Source of the DNA: an uncultured Acidimicrobiales bacterium
GTDB lineage: Bacteria > Actinomycetota > Acidimicrobiia > Acidimicrobiales > SZUA-35
Length of the DNA stretch: 64,000 nucleotides
NCBI GenBank assembly: GCA_938002965.1
Contig: CALKZY010000008.1
Span: 62,001-126,000 of the forward strand
Direction of reading: 5' to 3'
Part shown: positions 10,601-17,863 of the stretch, piece after piece
Position numbering within the stretch: the stretch's first letter is position 1
How the letters are laid out: each line of letters starts with the position of its first letter
The notes under the pieces: model-generated
The model's database searches: none
Told to the model about the DNA's origin: nothing
The model's input: the letters and a program-made list of their open reading frames with translations, nothing else
Program-made: the position numbers and the translations under genes

Positions 10601-13600
10601 GCCAGGAGTGATCGACACGTCCGAGCTGGTCTGCCCGCTGTCACCAATGTTGTTGCCATAGGGGTCGGTTGAGGTTCCGGTGGCGGTGTTGGTGTAGGTC
10701 TCGACCGCGGGAGCTACAGCCGGAGGTGTTCCGGGTGTGACTTCGTAGGTGATGGTGAAGATGCAGACGTCGCTCGGAGCCAGGGTCAAGCCGGAGGCTG
10801 CGCCGCCTGCTACCAGGTCGATGGCCGGAGCTGCTCCGACTCCGGCGTAACCGGTGTTCTCGGAGCTGGCACAAACGCTGTCGGCGGACACGCTACCGGT
10901 GACCCAGGTGGTGCCTGTTCCGAAGGTCGACTCGAAGTCGTCGGTGAGCTGCAGGTTGTTCAGGTTGGTGTTACCGGAGTTGGCGACGGTGACGGCGTAG
11001 GTGCCGGTCAGATTTCCACCAGCGGTCGGCGTCGGCGGGGTACCGGCGGCTTTGGTCACCGTCATCTGTGGGTTGGGGTTGAAGCTCACCGGAGTCGGTG
11101 AGGATTCCTCGGCTCCGCCATCGCCACCCGGATCGGGGTCGGTGCCGTCGACTGACTCGTCGGTCACAGCGTTGCCGTATGGGTCTGTGCCCGATGCGTC
11201 GGCGGTGTTGTTGTAGGTGGTGCCGAAGTTGTCGCCAGGCGCAGTGGCGCCGGGGATCACGTCGAACGAGATGTCAACCGAGCACGCTTCGCCTACCGCC
11301 AATTCGGGTGCGGGTACGGCGGCGGCGTTGAATACGTTGATGTCGTTGCTGCCGGAGATGTCACCGCCATCGTAGGAGGCGCTCTCGAAACCCTCACAGA
11401 CTCCGGCATCATCAGCGTCGACCACGATGTTGGAGAACACCGAGGCGGCGCCGAAGGCGTCGTACAGGTTGTCGGTGACCTGGACGGGGTCCAGGTTGAC
11501 GTTGCCGAGGTTCTCCAGCACCAGGGTGTAGGTAATGGAGGCGGTGCCGTCGGCATTGATGGTCGGCCCGGCGGTTACTGACTTGGCCACGCCGATTTCA
11601 GCTTCGAATGGGATGCTGTATTCGGTTGGTGTGCTGTTGTTGGTCGGGTCGCCGTCGGTGTCGGGGTCGGCGTCGGTTCCGTCTTGCGAGGTGTCGGTGA
11701 CGCCGTTGCCGTAGGGGTCGCTACCGGTGGCGGTAACGCTGTTTTGGTAGGGGCCGGGTAGGGCTGTTGTCGGTAGGACTGTGATGGTCAGGCTGATGGT
11801 TGAGCTCTCGGTCGGTGCCAGGTCGCCGGTTCCGTCGAGCAGGTTGGTGTCTCCTGCTGTAAGCCCGGTGTAGCTGCCGTTGGTAGTGGTGTCGAGTGGT
11901 GCTGTGGCGGTGAGGGCGTCGATGGTGATGGTGGAGCCTGCGCCGTAGACGGCTTCGAGGTCTTCGGGGATTTGGATGTCGTTGACGGCGACGTTGCCGG
12001 TGTTTTCCACCAGGATGTCGTAGGTCAAGGTAATGGTGCCATCGGCGTTCAAAGTCGGACCGCTGGCCACAGTCTTGGCCACGCCGATTTCAGCTTCGAA
12101 TGGAAGGGTGAACTCGGTTGGCGAGGAGTCGTTGGTCGGGTCACCGTCAGCGGATGGGTCCACGTCGGTTCCGTCAGACGAGTCGTCGGTCACTGGCTGG
12201 CCGTACGGGTCGGAACCGGTGGTGGTCACCGTATTGGAGTACGGGCCGGGCAGAGCCGTTGTCGGCAACACGGTGATGGCCAGGGTGATGGTCGAGCTCT
12301 CGGTGGGATCAAGGTCGCCTAGTCCGTCGAGCAGGTTGGTATCGCCTGCGGTCAAGCCGTCGTAGGCGCCCGTGTTGGCGGTGAGGATGGCGTCGGTGGT
12401 GAGGGCGTCGATGGTGATGGTGGATCCTGCCCCGAATACCGCTTCGAGGTCGTCGGGGATCTGCACGTTACTTACGGTGACGTTGCCGGTGTTTTCCACC
12501 AGGATGTCGTAGGTCAAGGTAATGGTGCCATCGGCGTTCAAAGTCGGACCGCTGGCGATGGTCTTGGCCACGCCGATCTCGGGGTCATAGCTGAGCTCGG
12601 AGTCTTCGCTGTCGGAAGCCGAGGTGGTGTAGGGCAGAGCGCCTGGGGCCTCACCCGATGCGTCGGCAGTGTTGGTGTAGGTTGTGGTGCTGGGGTCCAG
12701 GGCCGGAGCGGGGTCCGGGATGACGGTGAACGTCACCGTGAAGGTGCAACTCCCCTCGGCTACCAGCAGTTCGTTGTCACCGGCAGCTGCGCTGCCCACC
12801 AGTTCAGTGTCGCCGGTGGAGGCAATGCCGTTCCAGGCACTGTTGGCGCCACAGGCTGCGGTTGAGGTGACTGATTGGCTGGTGATGGTGGCGCCTGCGC
12901 CGTAGACGGCGGTGATGTCATCGGTGACCGACAGGTTTTCTATGTCGAGCGTTCCGGCATTGGAGACCTCGATGTCGTAGGACACGTCGTAGGAACCGTC
13001 GATGTTCATGATCGGATAGCCAACGGTCAGGGTCTTGACCACGCCGAGGGCCAGGGTGAAGGCCGAATCGACTACGGTGAACTCGGCGGTGTCGGCTCCG
13101 GTCAGGGTGGTGCCGTAGGGGTTGTCGCCAGCTGCGTTGGCGGTGTTGGTATAGGTTGCGTCACCTGTGGCCGGGGGTACCGGGCTCATCTCGGAAATGG
13201 TCATTGTGACCACCAGGTTGATGGTGCAGCTGGCGCCTGCGGCCAGAGTCTGACCGCTCGTCAGTAGCTGAGTGTCGGTGACGCCGTTGTAGGCACCACT
13301 TGTGGCGAGACATGCTGCGGGGTCGGTGGTGAGAGTCGGCCCGGCGGTGAAGTCGCCGGCAGCGTCGACTCCGAAGGAGTCGGTCAGATCGTCGGTGAGC
13401 GACATGTCGCTGAGGTCGACGTCACCCGGGTTCGTCACGGTGATGTCGTATTCGACTGTCATGGTCGCATCGGGGTTGACGGTGGTGTCGACCACCGTTT
13501 TGGCTACCTCAAGGCCTGCGGCAAACGAGACGTCACCCGAGGTGACACCGGAGTCGCCGATGGCGTTGCCGTAGGGGTCGGTTCCCGAGCCTGCGGCGGT

Positions 13601-16600
13601 GTTGGTGTAGGTCTGGACCGCCGGGGCCACTGCCGGTGGGGTGCCAGGCGTGACTTCGTAGGTGATGGTGAAGGTGCACAAGTCATCCGGTGCCAGTGTG
13701 AGTCCGGAGGCGGCTCCGCCGGCGACGAGGTTGATGTCACTGGTGCCGTCGAATGACCCGGTTCCGGCAGGATCGTTTTCGAACCCGACGCAGACACTGT
13801 CGGCGGTTATCGATCCATTGACCCAAACAGTTCCGGCGCCGAACGTGGTGGCGAAGTCGTCGGTGATCTGCACATCATCGAGATCGACATCACCGGTGTT
13901 CTCTACCACGACGGTGTAGGAACCGGTGAGGTCGCCGTCAGTTTCCGGTGTTGGTCCGGACGCGGTTGACTTGGTGACCGTCATTTCTGGCGTCGGTCCG
14001 AAGGTGACCGGGGTGGGGGAGGTGTTGTCACCGGGACCGTCGTCTTCGGGGTCAGGGTCGGTTCCATCAACTGATGCGTCGGTCACGCTGTTGCCGTAGG
14101 GGTCAGTACCCGAAGCGTCGGCGGTGTTGTTGAAGGTGGAGCCGAAGTTGTCGCCGGGCGCGGTGGCACCCGGGATTACGTCAAACGAGACGGTGACGGT
14201 GCAGGACACGCCGGCCGGAAGGTCGGCGGTGCCGTTGAAGACGTTGCTGTCCGAAGTGCCGTTGTAGGCGCCGTTCTCAAAGCCTTCGCAGGAACCGGCA
14301 TCGTCGGCGTCGACGACGGCATTGGTCACGACGGCGGCCGCCCCGAACGTCAACAGGAGATCATCGGTAATCTGGGCTGGGTCGAGGTCGACGGCGCCGG
14401 AGTTCTCCACCACCAAGGTGTAGGTAATGGAAGTGCTGCCGTCGGCGTTCAAGGTTGGACCAGCGGTGACCGATTTGGCCACACCGATCTCCGCCGGAAT
14501 TGGCATGGAGAACACGGTGGGGTCGCTGTTGTCCGAGGGGTCGCCGTTGGCGTCTTCGTCCACGTCGGTGCCGTCGTCGGAGATGTCGGAGACTGATCCG
14601 CCCCAGGGGTCGTCACCGGTGGCGGTCACGGTGTTGCTGTATGGGCCGGGAGGCGCGGTGGTGGGCTTGACCGTGATGGTCAGCGTGATGGTTGAGGACT
14701 CACCGGGGTTGAGACCACCGGTTCCGTCGAGGAGGTCCACGTTGGCTGAGGTGCCGTCATAGGAGCCGTTGGCCACCAGCGGGGCGGTGGCGTTGAGCGA
14801 GTCGATGGTTATGGCGCTGCCGGCACCAAAGACGGTTTCCAGGTCGTCGGGAAGCGAAACGTTACTGAGGGTCACGTCGCCGCTGTTCTCGACCAGCATT
14901 TCGTAGGTGAGAGTAATGGTGCCATCGGCATTGAGGGTCGGTCCGGCTGAGATCTGCTTGGCCGTTCCGATTTCGGCGACCGGGGCAAACGACACGGGTG
15001 TGGGCACGCTGTTGTCTCCGGCGCCGTCACCTTCAGGGTCAACGTCGGATCCATCGGTTGAGTCATCGCTGAGCGGGGTGGCGAACGAATCGGTGGCGGT
15101 GACTGTAGCGGTGTTCTCGTACGTGGTGCCGAAGTTGTCTCCGGGCACGGTGTCGCCGGGGATCACGTCGAAGGAAAGGACAATCTCACACGATTCACCT
15201 AAGGCCAACGACGGCGAGGCGATCAGCAGTGCATCATCGGCGCTGCCACCGTCATAGGCGGTGTTCTCGAAGGTGTCGCACAGTCCGGTGGCGTCGACCA
15301 CGATGTTGGAGAACACCGAGGCCGCACCGAAGGTGGCGAACAGGTCGTCGGTGACCTGAACTGGGTTGAGGGTAGTGTTGCCGGTGTTCTCCACCAGCAG
15401 GGTGTACTCGATACCAGCCGTGCCGTCGATGTTCAGCGTCGGGCCGTCGGTGAGAGCCTTGGCCAGGCCGACCCCAGGGTCGGGCACGACGTTGGTGAAC
15501 GTACAGACGATCTTGTCGCCATAGTCGGGGTCGATAGCGCTGGCGGTATAGGGGGTGGGAGCCAGGAAGTCGCCGCTGGATGTGCCGTGGGAATCGCCGT
15601 CCTCGTCAAGGCAGACCACTCCGGTGTTCACGTACGGACTGGGTGGAGCGAGCTCCCCGATGGCCCAGCCGGTGTCGTCGGCGTCAACCAGGCCCAAGGA
15701 GCATTGAGCTCCGCCGGTGAGAACAACCGGGTTAAGGCAGTTGTTGTTGGTCAGCGGGGCGGGGATGGTGTCGTAGGTGCCGAAGCCGTTGCCCGCCGTG
15801 AACTGGAACGGGGTGGAGTCGACGGGGTCACTGACCTTGGCGATGTCGATTTGGGCGGCCTGTTCGTTGTAGAACGTACAGGTCACGACGCCGCCAGGAC
15901 CGGGGTAGAACTCGGCGATGGGGCTTGCCGCTCCCCAGGCCGAGTCGGTGCCGTCATCAGAGGTCTCGGTAAGATCCCAAGTGAGCGGACTGGCGTAGGG
16001 GTAGGTTGTGCCCTCATTCGGTTCGGGGCTGTAGGTGAGGATCTCTTCGCCCGTGGGTGCCTTCGAGGCGAAGTCACCGGCGCATTCGAGGCTTTCGAAT
16101 TTCCAGTCGGCCTCCATGGCCACTTCCTGGATCGAGTACTTCTTGTGTGCCTGAACGTAGAAGGTGGCTCCTGAGTTCTGGCCAACGGCAGGGTCCACGC
16201 CTAGGGCCGACGTGTGGTTGTCATCGCTGGCCAACTTGAAGTTGGCTCCGGTCGGTGGGTGATACGGCTCCCCGTTGGCGTATGAAGGCTCGCCTGTTGG
16301 CAGTGGGTAGTCGTCACCGATCTTGCCGTCACCGTCTAGGTCGCTGGTGGGGTTGACGTAGGGGGCGAAGGCCAGGTCGCCTCCCGGGCTGCCGGGGTTG
16401 ACGTTGGCTACCGGGGACCCGTCCTCGTTCAGCAGGTCAAAGGTGAACAGATCGTCTGCTAAAGAATCCGGCTGGCCCTCACCGACCTTGTCGACGATGA
16501 TGGTGGTGCAGTTGGTGGCATCGAGAGACTGAGGAACGATGGTGTCTTTCGTCTCGCTGGTGAGGCCATAGCTCGGCTGGGTGTAAGCGCCGAATCCAGC

Positions 16601-17332
16601 GAACCCACATGGCGGATCGATCAATCCGCTATCAGTCATGTTGATACAGATTTCGAAGTTGACTCCCGGTGGCTTCTCGCCGCCGCTGGCCTCAAACACC
16701 AGGGGCAGGGGCGCCGGAATCATGTTGGGTGCTTGCGGGTCACCGCCGCCGGCCTCATTCCACCAGTACACGTCGGGCGTCCCGCTGTAGGGCTTGTTGA
16801 GTAGTGCTTCAAAACCAATGAGGAGATCCCCGGTGGTTCGGGCCGCTGGAATCGTGGTTGATGGAGCTTGGTTGAACTCCAGCCAAAAACCGGTCTGCCC
16901 CGTGTCGACGGGAAAGTCGATGGCGACACAGATCCACATGTCACCGTAGGCGGCCAAGTCGGTCGGGTCATCGTCGATGAACCAGCCGGAGTGGGTGGCG
17001 CAGATGTCGGCTTTACCCAAGGGCTGGGTGGGCGTGTCCGCAGCGACGTTGTGGACTGCACCGGTGACCACGTCGTCGGTGGCAGTCTCGCAAGGATCGT
17101 TGTACAGGCTGTAGTGGAAGTCGGGATCTCCCGTCGGCCAGTTGGTGGCCGGGAAGCCGTCGAGTGGCATGAAGTCGCCGGCGGCGACAGCCTCTGCTGC
17201 AGGCGGGGTGTGCAGTGGGGGAGGTCCTACTGCCAGCGCCAGGGCGATGGTGGCGGTTGCCAGCACGCAGGCCAGCAGCTTCGTCCAGATACTTTGGCGG
17301 TGTGTTCGCTTTGATCGGGTCGATTGGCCCAT
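4688..17332 (-). CDS. Giant LPXTG-anchored surface protein with 22 DUF11-type repeats
   Basis: A 4214-residue secreted, wall-anchored protein. A long basic signal peptide (about 1-52) ends in a hydrophobic core and P-A-A-E-A. A non-repeated N-terminal region (about 55-270) follows, then two SpaA/prealbumin-like segments (about 275-610). Twenty-two DUF11-type beta-sandwich repeats of about 160 residues run from about 618 to 4150. Each opens with I-G-V-A-K-x-x-x-x-G-P-T-L-N-A-D-G-like text and closes with an acidic D-G-T-D-P-D-P-like linker. The sorting signal LPRTG is at 4170-4174, followed by a hydrophobic helix and RRRR. Sortase would attach it to peptidoglycan; the acidic linkers suggest calcium binding. 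An adhesin or S-layer-like role is inferred. No sortase gene is in the window. The ATG at 17332 has GGAAAG 11 nt upstream. Confidence 0.9.
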   Translation of the reverse strand: MGQSTRSKRTHRQSIWTKLLACVLATATIALALAVGPPPLHTPPAAEAVAAGDFMPLDGFPATNWPTGDPDFHYSLYNDPCETATDDVVTGAVHNVAADTPTQPLGKADICATHSGWFIDDDPTDLAAYGDMWICVAIDFPVDTGQTGFWLEFNQAPSTTIPAARTTGDLLIGFEALLNKPYSGTPDVYWWNEAGGGDPQAPNMIPAPLPLVFEASGGEKPPGVNFEICINMTDSGLIDPPCGFAGFGAYTQPSYGLTSETKDTIVPQSLDATNCTTIIVDKVGEGQPDSLADDLFTFDLLNEDGSPVANVNPGSPGGDLAFAPYVNPTSDLDGDGKIGDDYPLPTGEPSYANGEPYHPPTGANFKLASDDNHTSALGVDPAVGQNSGATFYVQAHKKYSIQEVAMEADWKFESLECAGDFASKAPTGEEILTYSPEPNEGTTYPYASPLTWDLTETSDDGTDSAWGAASPIAEFYPGPGGVVTCTFYNEQAAQIDIAKVSDPVDSTPFQFTAGNGFGTYDTIPAPLTNNNCLNPVVLTGGAQCSLGLVDADDTGWAIGELAPPSPYVNTGVVCLDEDGDSHGTSSGDFLAPTPYTASAIDPDYGDKIVCTFTNVVPDPGVGLAKALTDGPTLNIDGTAGIEYTLLVENTGNTTLNPVQVTDDLFATFGAASVFSNIVVDATGLCDTFENTAYDGGSADDALLIASPSLALGESCEIVLSFDVIPGDTVPGDNFGTTYENTATVTATDSFATPLSDDSTDGSDVDPEGDGAGDNSVPTPVSFAPVAEIGTAKQISAGPTLNADGTITLTYEMLVENSGDVTLSNVSLPDDLETVFGAGSAITIDSLNATAPLVANGSYDGTSANVDLLDGTGGLNPGESSTITLTITVKPTTAPPGPYSNTVTATGDDPWGGSVSDISDDGTDVDEDANGDPSDNSDPTVFSMPIPAEIGVAKSVTAGPTLNADGSTSITYTLVVENSGAVDLDPAQITDDLLLTFGAAAVVTNAVVDADDAGSCEGFENGAYNGTSDSNVFNGTADLPAGVSCTVTVSFDVIPGATAPGDNFGSTFNNTADASGTDPYGNSVTDASVDGTDPDPEDDGPGDNTSPTPVTFGPTPEMTVTKSTASGPTPETDGDLTGSYTVVVENTGDVDLDDVQITDDFATTFGAGTVWVNGSITADSVCVGFENDPAGTGSFDGTSDINLVAGGAASGLTLAPDDLCTFTITYEVTPGTPPAVAPAVQTYTNTAAGSGTDPYGNAIGDSGVTSGDVSFAAGLEVAKTVVDTTVNPDATMTVEYDITVTNPGDVDLSDMSLTDDLTDSFGVDAAGDFTAGPTLTTDPAACLATSGAYNGVTDTQLLTSGQTLAAGASCTINLVVTMTISEMSPVPPATGDATYTNTANAAGDNPYGTTLTGADTAEFTVVDSAFTLALGVVKTLTVGYPIMNIDGSYDVSYDIEVSNAGTLDIENLSVTDDITAVYGAGATITSQSVTSTAACGANSAWNGIASTGDTELVGSAAAGDNELLVAEGSCTFTVTFTVIPDPAPALDPSTTTYTNTADASGEAPGALPYTTSASDSEDSELSYDPEIGVAKTIASGPTLNADGTITLTYDILVENTGNVTVSNVQIPDDLEAVFGAGSTITIDALTTDAILTANTGAYDGLTAGDTNLLDGLGDLDPTESSTITLAITVLPTTALPGPYSNTVTTTGSDPYGQPVTDDSSDGTDVDPSADGDPTNDSSPTEFTLPFEAEIGVAKTVASGPTLNADGTITLTYDILVENTGNVAVNDIQIPEDLEAVYGAGSTITIDALTATAPLDTTTNGSYTGLTAGDTNLLDGTGDLAPTESSTISLTITVLPTTALPGPYQNSVTATGSDPYGNGVTDTSQDGTDADPDTDGDPTNNSTPTEYSIPFEAEIGVAKSVTAGPTINADGTASITYTLVLENLGNVNLDPVQVTDNLYDAFGAASVFSNIVVDADDAGVCEGFESASYDGGDISGSNDINVFNAAAVPAPELAVGEACSVDISFDVIPGATAPGDNFGTTYNNTADASGTDPYGNAVTDESVDGTDPDPGGDGGAEESSPTPVSFNPNPQMTVTKAAGTPPTPTAGGNLTGTYAVTVANSGNTNLNNLQLTDDFESTFGTGTTWVTGSVSADSVCASSENTGYAGVGAAPAIDLVAGGAASGLTLAPSDVCIFTITYEVTPGTPPAVAPAVETYTNTATGTSTDPYGNNIGDSGQTSSDVSITPGLDLTKNVTTSSINADGTMDVAYDLQLVNTGGVDLTALTLVDDMTATFGIDDVGDFVSGPTLTVTPAACLPTNGSYDGVTDTETLATPNTLAASANCTVTVTATITIGEMVPLPPLSGDQVYTNTATTSGSDPYGGSTGDTDSGALTIVDAEFTLSMAVTKTMNVGYPVFNTDGTTDVSYDIEVSNTGTLNIDNLGVTDDVLAVYGAAATITSQLVTATAPCSPNSSWTGEPATDIDLLVGTDTLLAAPGTPTTCTITVDFTVLSAAAPAVAPATTDYTNTANADGHAPGISSLTAAGSDTESYDASYNPELGVAKDISVAPVLNADGTITLTYAILVENTGDVTVTDIQVPEDLEAVFGPGSTVTIDSISATTPLTENAGFTGTAAGDTNLLDGLGDLAPTESSTITLAITVKPADPLPGPFDNTVTATGSDPWGNPVADISTDGADTDPNNDGSTRDNSVPTSFSLPFTAEIGVAKQVTAGPTVNADGSFALTYTFVLENFGDVNLDPVNIADNLYTTFGAASQFANIAVDADDAGVCEGFENTGFDGGDTAGDNDTDLFNATAELAVGEVCSIDVSFDVTPGATAPGDNFGTTFNNTATATGTDPYGNGVTDDSVDGADADPGDDGSGEESSPTPVSFAPDPKMTVTKAATSGPDVTTDGNFTGVFEVTVTNTGDVNLYNLQLTDDFETTFGTGTSWVSGSALADSVCNGSENAAYVGLGTGADIELVDGGATSGLTLAPSDVCVFTITYEIDPGTAPAVVAGVETYTNTANGTSTDPYGNTLNESGQTSADVSYANGLELTKGTVSSTVNADGTLDVSYDLVMHNPGEVDLSSVQISDDLTATFGIDDATDIVSGPTLVADPSGCFAFDVTYDGVADITMLDAGNTLDALETCKVTLSASLTIGELAPIPPASGDQVYTNTAEASGTDPFGRNLADSDTADVTIIDGEFTLAISTVKTLEPGYPVLLADGSFDLVYNIEVANGGTLNIDNLTVTDDVIAVYGAGSIVTGQTVTASAPCSPNSSWTGDPATDIGLLVGTDTLEAAPTDPSSCTITVAFNVKPPVPPAETPATTVYTNTANAGGHAPGIPTITVADSDTADSIIGYNPEIGIAKQVSDGPTFNIDGSVGITYSMVVTNTGDVDLTDVLVTDNLLTTFGAASIFTNVVVDADDAGLCEGFENPTYDAGALDANLFDPTLIPGAALAVGESCTLTVSFDVVPGNSAPGDNFGTTYNNTATAAGTDPYGVGVTDDSTDGSDPDPGADGSGDDSVPTPVSFAPVAELSTTKAIADGPVLNADGTMTLTYSITVANTGDVTVADVQVPDDLEAVFGTASTITVDSLTASSPLVANDPLATGTYNGLTAGDLNLVDGLVALDPGESSTIELAITVFSTIALPGPFENSVTATGTDPWGGGVEDTSNDGADADPDDDGDPSNNSTPTAFELPYVSELGVAKAVTDGPYNNGDGSYTLTYQFVVTNLGTVTVSNLQLTDDVESTYGAGSTLVIDSLSATSPYVVNSAFNGLTAGDTNLLAGTDSLVPAATVTIDLTITVTPVTPPPGPYDNVATASGTDPYGDPVVDDSISGTDPDPDGDGSGAETGPTTVGFGFSPVLGVAKEITDGPTLNADGSFTVTYSFVAANLGDVNVDNVQLDDDLENTFGAGVQVTVDSLTAELPLVASSTFDGVTDIGLLSGIDTLAVGETSTIVLTITVIPTELGVFENTAVISGTDPRGAAVSDDSVNGADPDPDGTGDAAAESPTPLGLAVEPEIAVAKRVVGEPEANSDGSFRTTFELVVANVGPIELTNVNVTDDLQSQWTGAEFNVISVASSTLTVNSGFNGKTDINLLAAVDTIAPGDERTITLVVDISRPSSGADLANEAGVTGDSPYGAATALSANGTDPSGSPSATPLALPAPSALPFVDVPLGLPRTGGEALRMLGLGFALTAAGGGLWFLAGRRRREDDAQTVDAEA
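7281..9680 (-). repeat. Higher-order repeat block 3 (DUF11 domains 13-17)
   Basis: Third copy of the A-B-C-D-E order. The C, D and E domain landmarks are each exactly 2400 bp (800 codons) from those in block 2, so the two blocks have kept register without net indels. Domains 18-22 that follow (about 4870-7280) are more divergent B- and A-like types. Confidence 0.8.
9681..12100 (-). repeat. Higher-order repeat block 2 (DUF11 domains 8-12)
   Basis: Second copy of the A-B-C-D-E order. An extra A-type domain (domain 7, about 12101-12584) separates it from block 1. Matching landmarks of the D and E domains lie 2913 bp from block 1 and 2400 bp from block 3, the same shift for both landmarks. Confidence 0.8.
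11990..12556 (-). repeat. Two exact 78-bp direct repeat copies in adjacent A-type domains
   Basis: Positions 11990-12067 and 12479-12556 are identical over 78 bp and lie 489 bp (163 codons) apart, the length of one DUF11 domain. This points to a recent tandem duplication or gene conversion that produced the extra A domain (domain 7). Confidence 0.85.
12585..14980 (-). repeat. Higher-order repeat block 1 (DUF11 domains 2-6)
   Basis: Five consecutive DUF11 domains with distinguishable subtypes in the order A (IGTAK), B (IGVAKSVTAGP), C (MTVTK), D (GLEVAK) and E (FTLALGVVKT). The same five-domain order recurs in blocks 2 and 3. Boundaries are approximate (about 30 bp). Confidence 0.8.
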
Positions 17333-17378
17333 TGCTTGATCTACTTTCCAGATGATTCAAATCCGAGGTACCCACCAC

Positions 17379-17392
17379 AGGTCGGCCGACCT
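17379..17392. promoter_or_regulatory. 14-bp perfect palindrome upstream of the giant gene
   Basis: AGGTCGGCCGACCT is a perfect palindrome 46 bp before the giant gene start, in the 174-bp region shared with divergent gatC. Its place suits an operator for the giant gene; the binding protein is unknown. Confidence 0.4.
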
Positions 17393-17494
17393 AGGCCGCA
17401 GTAAAGAATGGGTCGGAATGTTTAGCGATGTTTTTAAGTCCTGCTGCTGATTGACCGTGCCGAAACCCCACCTCATGCCGAGGGGTTGAAGCGC

Positions 17495-17500
17495 TAGCCT
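17495..17500 (+). promoter_or_regulatory. -10 box (leaderless) for gatC
   Basis: TAGCCT ends 6 nt before the GTG start of gatC, with no Shine-Dalgarno sequence between. This matches the leaderless pattern seen throughout the window. Confidence 0.55.
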
Positions 17501-17506
17501 GACAAC

Positions 17507-17863
17507 GTGAGTGATTCCCAACCGCCCTCGAACGAGTCGGGGCCCACGCTGACCGCCGACGACGTCGCCAAAGTCGCCCAGCTGGCCCTGCTCGAAGTCT
17601 CCGACGACGAGCTTGACCGCTTCACCGGACAGCTCGGCGCAGTGCTCGATCTGGCTGCCGAGCTCAATCAGTTCGACACCGATGATGTCGCCCCGACCGC
17701 CCACCCGTTCGGTCTGTTCAATGTGTTCCGAGACGACGTGCCACTCGAGGAGATTGAGGGCAGCGACAGAGCAGTTGAACTGCGGGCCGAGGCGTTGGCC
17801 GCCGGTCCGGAAATCGAAGACAATCAATTCAAGGTCCCACCGGCCCTGGGAGAAGCACCGTGA
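17507..17863 (+). CDS. gatC: Asp-tRNA(Asn)/Glu-tRNA(Gln) amidotransferase subunit C
   Basis: The small subunit of the GatCAB amidotransferase, which converts misacylated Glu-tRNA(Gln) or Asp-tRNA(Asn) to the cognate amide. It has the typical GatC opening (L-T-x-D-D-V-x-K-V-A-x-L-A-x-L-x-V-x-D-x-E) and the central D-V-A-P-T-A-H-P region. At 118 residues it is slightly longer than average because of an acidic N-terminal extension. The GTG start is chosen from the leaderless promoter. Its stop overlaps the gatA start (GTGA), indicating translational coupling. Confidence 0.93.
   Translation: MSDSQPPSNESGPTLTADDVAKVAQLALLEVSDDELDRFTGQLGAVLDLAAELNQFDTDDVAPTAHPFGLFNVFRDDVPLEEIEGSDRAVELRAEALAAGPEIEDNQFKVPPALGEAP

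Noticed and set aside
7281..14980. Regularly spaced repeats as a CRISPR-like or satellite array
   Set aside because: The periodicity is codon-phased and encodes DUF11 domains; there are no short identical repeats with unique spacers.
4956..16239. Many plus-strand open frames of 60-250 codons opposite the giant gene
   Set aside because: They are antisense shadows of the repetitive minus-strand gene, share its repeat periodicity and lack family features or ribosome sites.
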